Shown one piece after another: positions 63,134 to 64,000 of a DNA stretch of 64,000 nt. A program made the translations under genes and the position numbers. The stretch is from Mucilaginibacter sp. (GTDB lineage: Bacteria; Bacteroidota; Bacteroidia; Sphingobacteriales; Sphingobacteriaceae), in the NCBI GenBank assembly GCA_028288285.1, contig JAQBNZ010000156.1, positions 1 to 64,000 of the forward strand, in the 5' to 3' direction. The notes below the pieces were generated by a model. It was given only the letters and a program-made list of their open reading frames with translations. It was not told the DNA's origin and searched no databases. Numbering within the stretch: position 1 is the stretch's first letter; every line of letters starts with the position of its first letter.

Positions 63134-64000
63134 TTAAATAACATATTTAAACGCCTATTGATACGAATTTTTAACAGGCTTAACCTGCCGTTCAGTTGTA
63201 GAAAAGTCTTGTACGATTTAACCCCATCATTATAAAACGCTGCTTTTATTGCTGCCTTTACATCATGTGTAAACTTATACTTAAACACCCTAAAGCGAAT
63301 ATATTTTTCAAGCAAATGAGTCTTAAACTCTGCTTCGGTTATCATACCATCATCTTTCAGAATCTTTAAAATCTGAAGTTCTTCCAGATTGTTGTTGCCC
63401 GTACTGTACATTTTACCGCTCACATCCTTATCATGCTTACGGAAATAGTTTAACACCTTACCAGATATAAAGACATCGCCCTGTTTGGCCATCTCTATAT
63501 AAAATAACCAGTCGCCACTCATTTTAAAGGCAGTATACCTTTGAGATATATTACTATACTGCGCTTTTCTGAAAATAAGCATGCTTGCATTCCAGATAGA
63601 GCAATGAGTTGTTAAATATTGTGCTATATATTTTTTACCGTGTATATATTCGGCAAGCTTATTATGGGTCGAGGTTTGTAATATGATGTTGTCATCATTT
63701 ATAGTATGTGTTTGCACATAAGCTAATACGCATCCCCTGTTATCATCTAAACTCTGCACTAAGGTTTCTAATAGCGTTGGCTCGCACCAATCGTCACTTT
63801 CGGCTATCCATATGTATTCTCCTGCAGCTAATTCAATTCCCTTTTTCCACTGATAAAAAGGGCCGCCACTATTAATTTCATTAAAAACAATATGGCTTAC
63901 TTTAAGGTGCTCACGGTATTGCTCAATAATCTGTTTGCTATTATCTGCAGAGCAGTCATCTAAAATTATTAATTCAAAATCTTGGTACGTTTGTGCCAAC
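63130..64000 (-). CDS. GT2-family glycosyltransferase, N-terminus beyond window
   Basis: About 290 C-terminal residues are in the window; the start lies past the right edge. The first visible residues LAQTYQDFELIILDDCSADN are the second beta-strand of a GT-A fold, so roughly 30 residues are missing. NSGGPFYQWKKGIELAAGEY and WIAESDDWCEPTLLETLVQS give the metal-binding Asp pair. DWLFYIEMAKQGDVFISG and NYFRKHDKDVSG are typical of EPS GT2 enzymes. The stop overlaps the next start. Confidence 0.87.
   Translation of the reverse strand, partial: LAQTYQDFELIILDDCSADNSKQIIEQYREHLKVSHIVFNEINSGGPFYQWKKGIELAAGEYIWIAESDDWCEPTLLETLVQSLDDNRGCVLAYVQTHTINDDNIILQTSTHNKLAEYIHGKKYIAQYLTTHCSIWNASMLIFRKAQYSNISQRYTAFKMSGDWLFYIEMAKQGDVFISGKVLNYFRKHDKDVSGKMYSTGNNNLEELQILKILKDDGMITEAEFKTHLLEKYIRFRVFKYKFTHDVKAAIKAAFYNDGVKSYKTFLQLNGRLSLLKIRINRRLNMLFK

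Overview
The window looks like a chromosomal segment from a Bacteroidota bacterium, most likely a Sphingobacteriaceae member related to Mucilaginibacter or Pedobacter. This rests on a SusC/SusD pair under an ECF sigma factor and a FecR-type anti-sigma factor with a C-terminal DUF4974-like region, a low-GC and AT-rich base composition, TAnnTTTG-like promoter elements, and the layout of the exopolysaccharide genes. The genus is inference. I saw no rRNA, tRNA, CRISPR array or transposase gene.

Layout. (1) 1-1938, minus strand: a small RGPP-tailed protein, a TolC-like outer-membrane protein and the first codons of an RND pump. (2) 2320-3552, minus: a lipoprotein-like cytochrome with seven CxxCH motifs. 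(3) 3650-10521, minus: ECF sigma factor, FecR, SusC and SusD, an outer-membrane glycan or nutrient uptake locus with its own regulators and a strong terminator after susD. (4) 10522-14800: an accessory stretch with small genes, three copies of a palindromic repeat, a 5'-truncated HEPN-like gene remnant, an AT-rich HEPN-like gene, an unlisted 49-residue ORF, and a RecA-like ATPase with an array of TGTTCCG repeats upstream. (5) 14830-16131: a DUF885-type metallopeptidase lipoprotein.

(6) 16207-64000 is one very large exopolysaccharide (EPS) region. Minus-strand genes at 16.2-20.6 kb encode a flippase, a membrane-anchored beta-helix protein, a WecG/TagA-type transferase and a YdjC-type deacetylase. 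The plus-strand block at 20.9-42.2 kb has Wza, Wzc, a second Wzx, a Wzy-like protein, six glycosyltransferases, a heparinase-like lyase, an AlgD-like GDP-mannose dehydrogenase, a WcaJ-like initiating transferase, Gmd and Fcl. A polysaccharide lyase lies antisense inside it. A 20-bp-stem bidirectional terminator closes the block. From 42.2 kb to the window end the minus strand carries more glycosyltransferases, two more polymerase candidates, five hexapeptide-repeat acyltransferases, one acyltransferase-3, a GT9 protein and a DUF5672 protein. This block is interrupted by a plus-strand membrane nuclease/phosphatase-fold gene and a small zinc-ribbon gene.

How it works together (inference from families): the WcaJ-like enzyme starts a repeat unit on undecaprenyl phosphate. 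Glycosyltransferases extend it with sugars that include GDP-L-fucose (Gmd, Fcl) and GDP-mannuronic acid (AlgD-like). Acyltransferases decorate it, Wzx flips it, Wzy polymerises it, and Wzc/Wza control length and export. The two lyases would trim or recycle the polymer. Two flippases and three polymerase candidates suggest that more than one polymer is encoded. The least ordinary part is the 10.5-14.8 kb accessory stretch.
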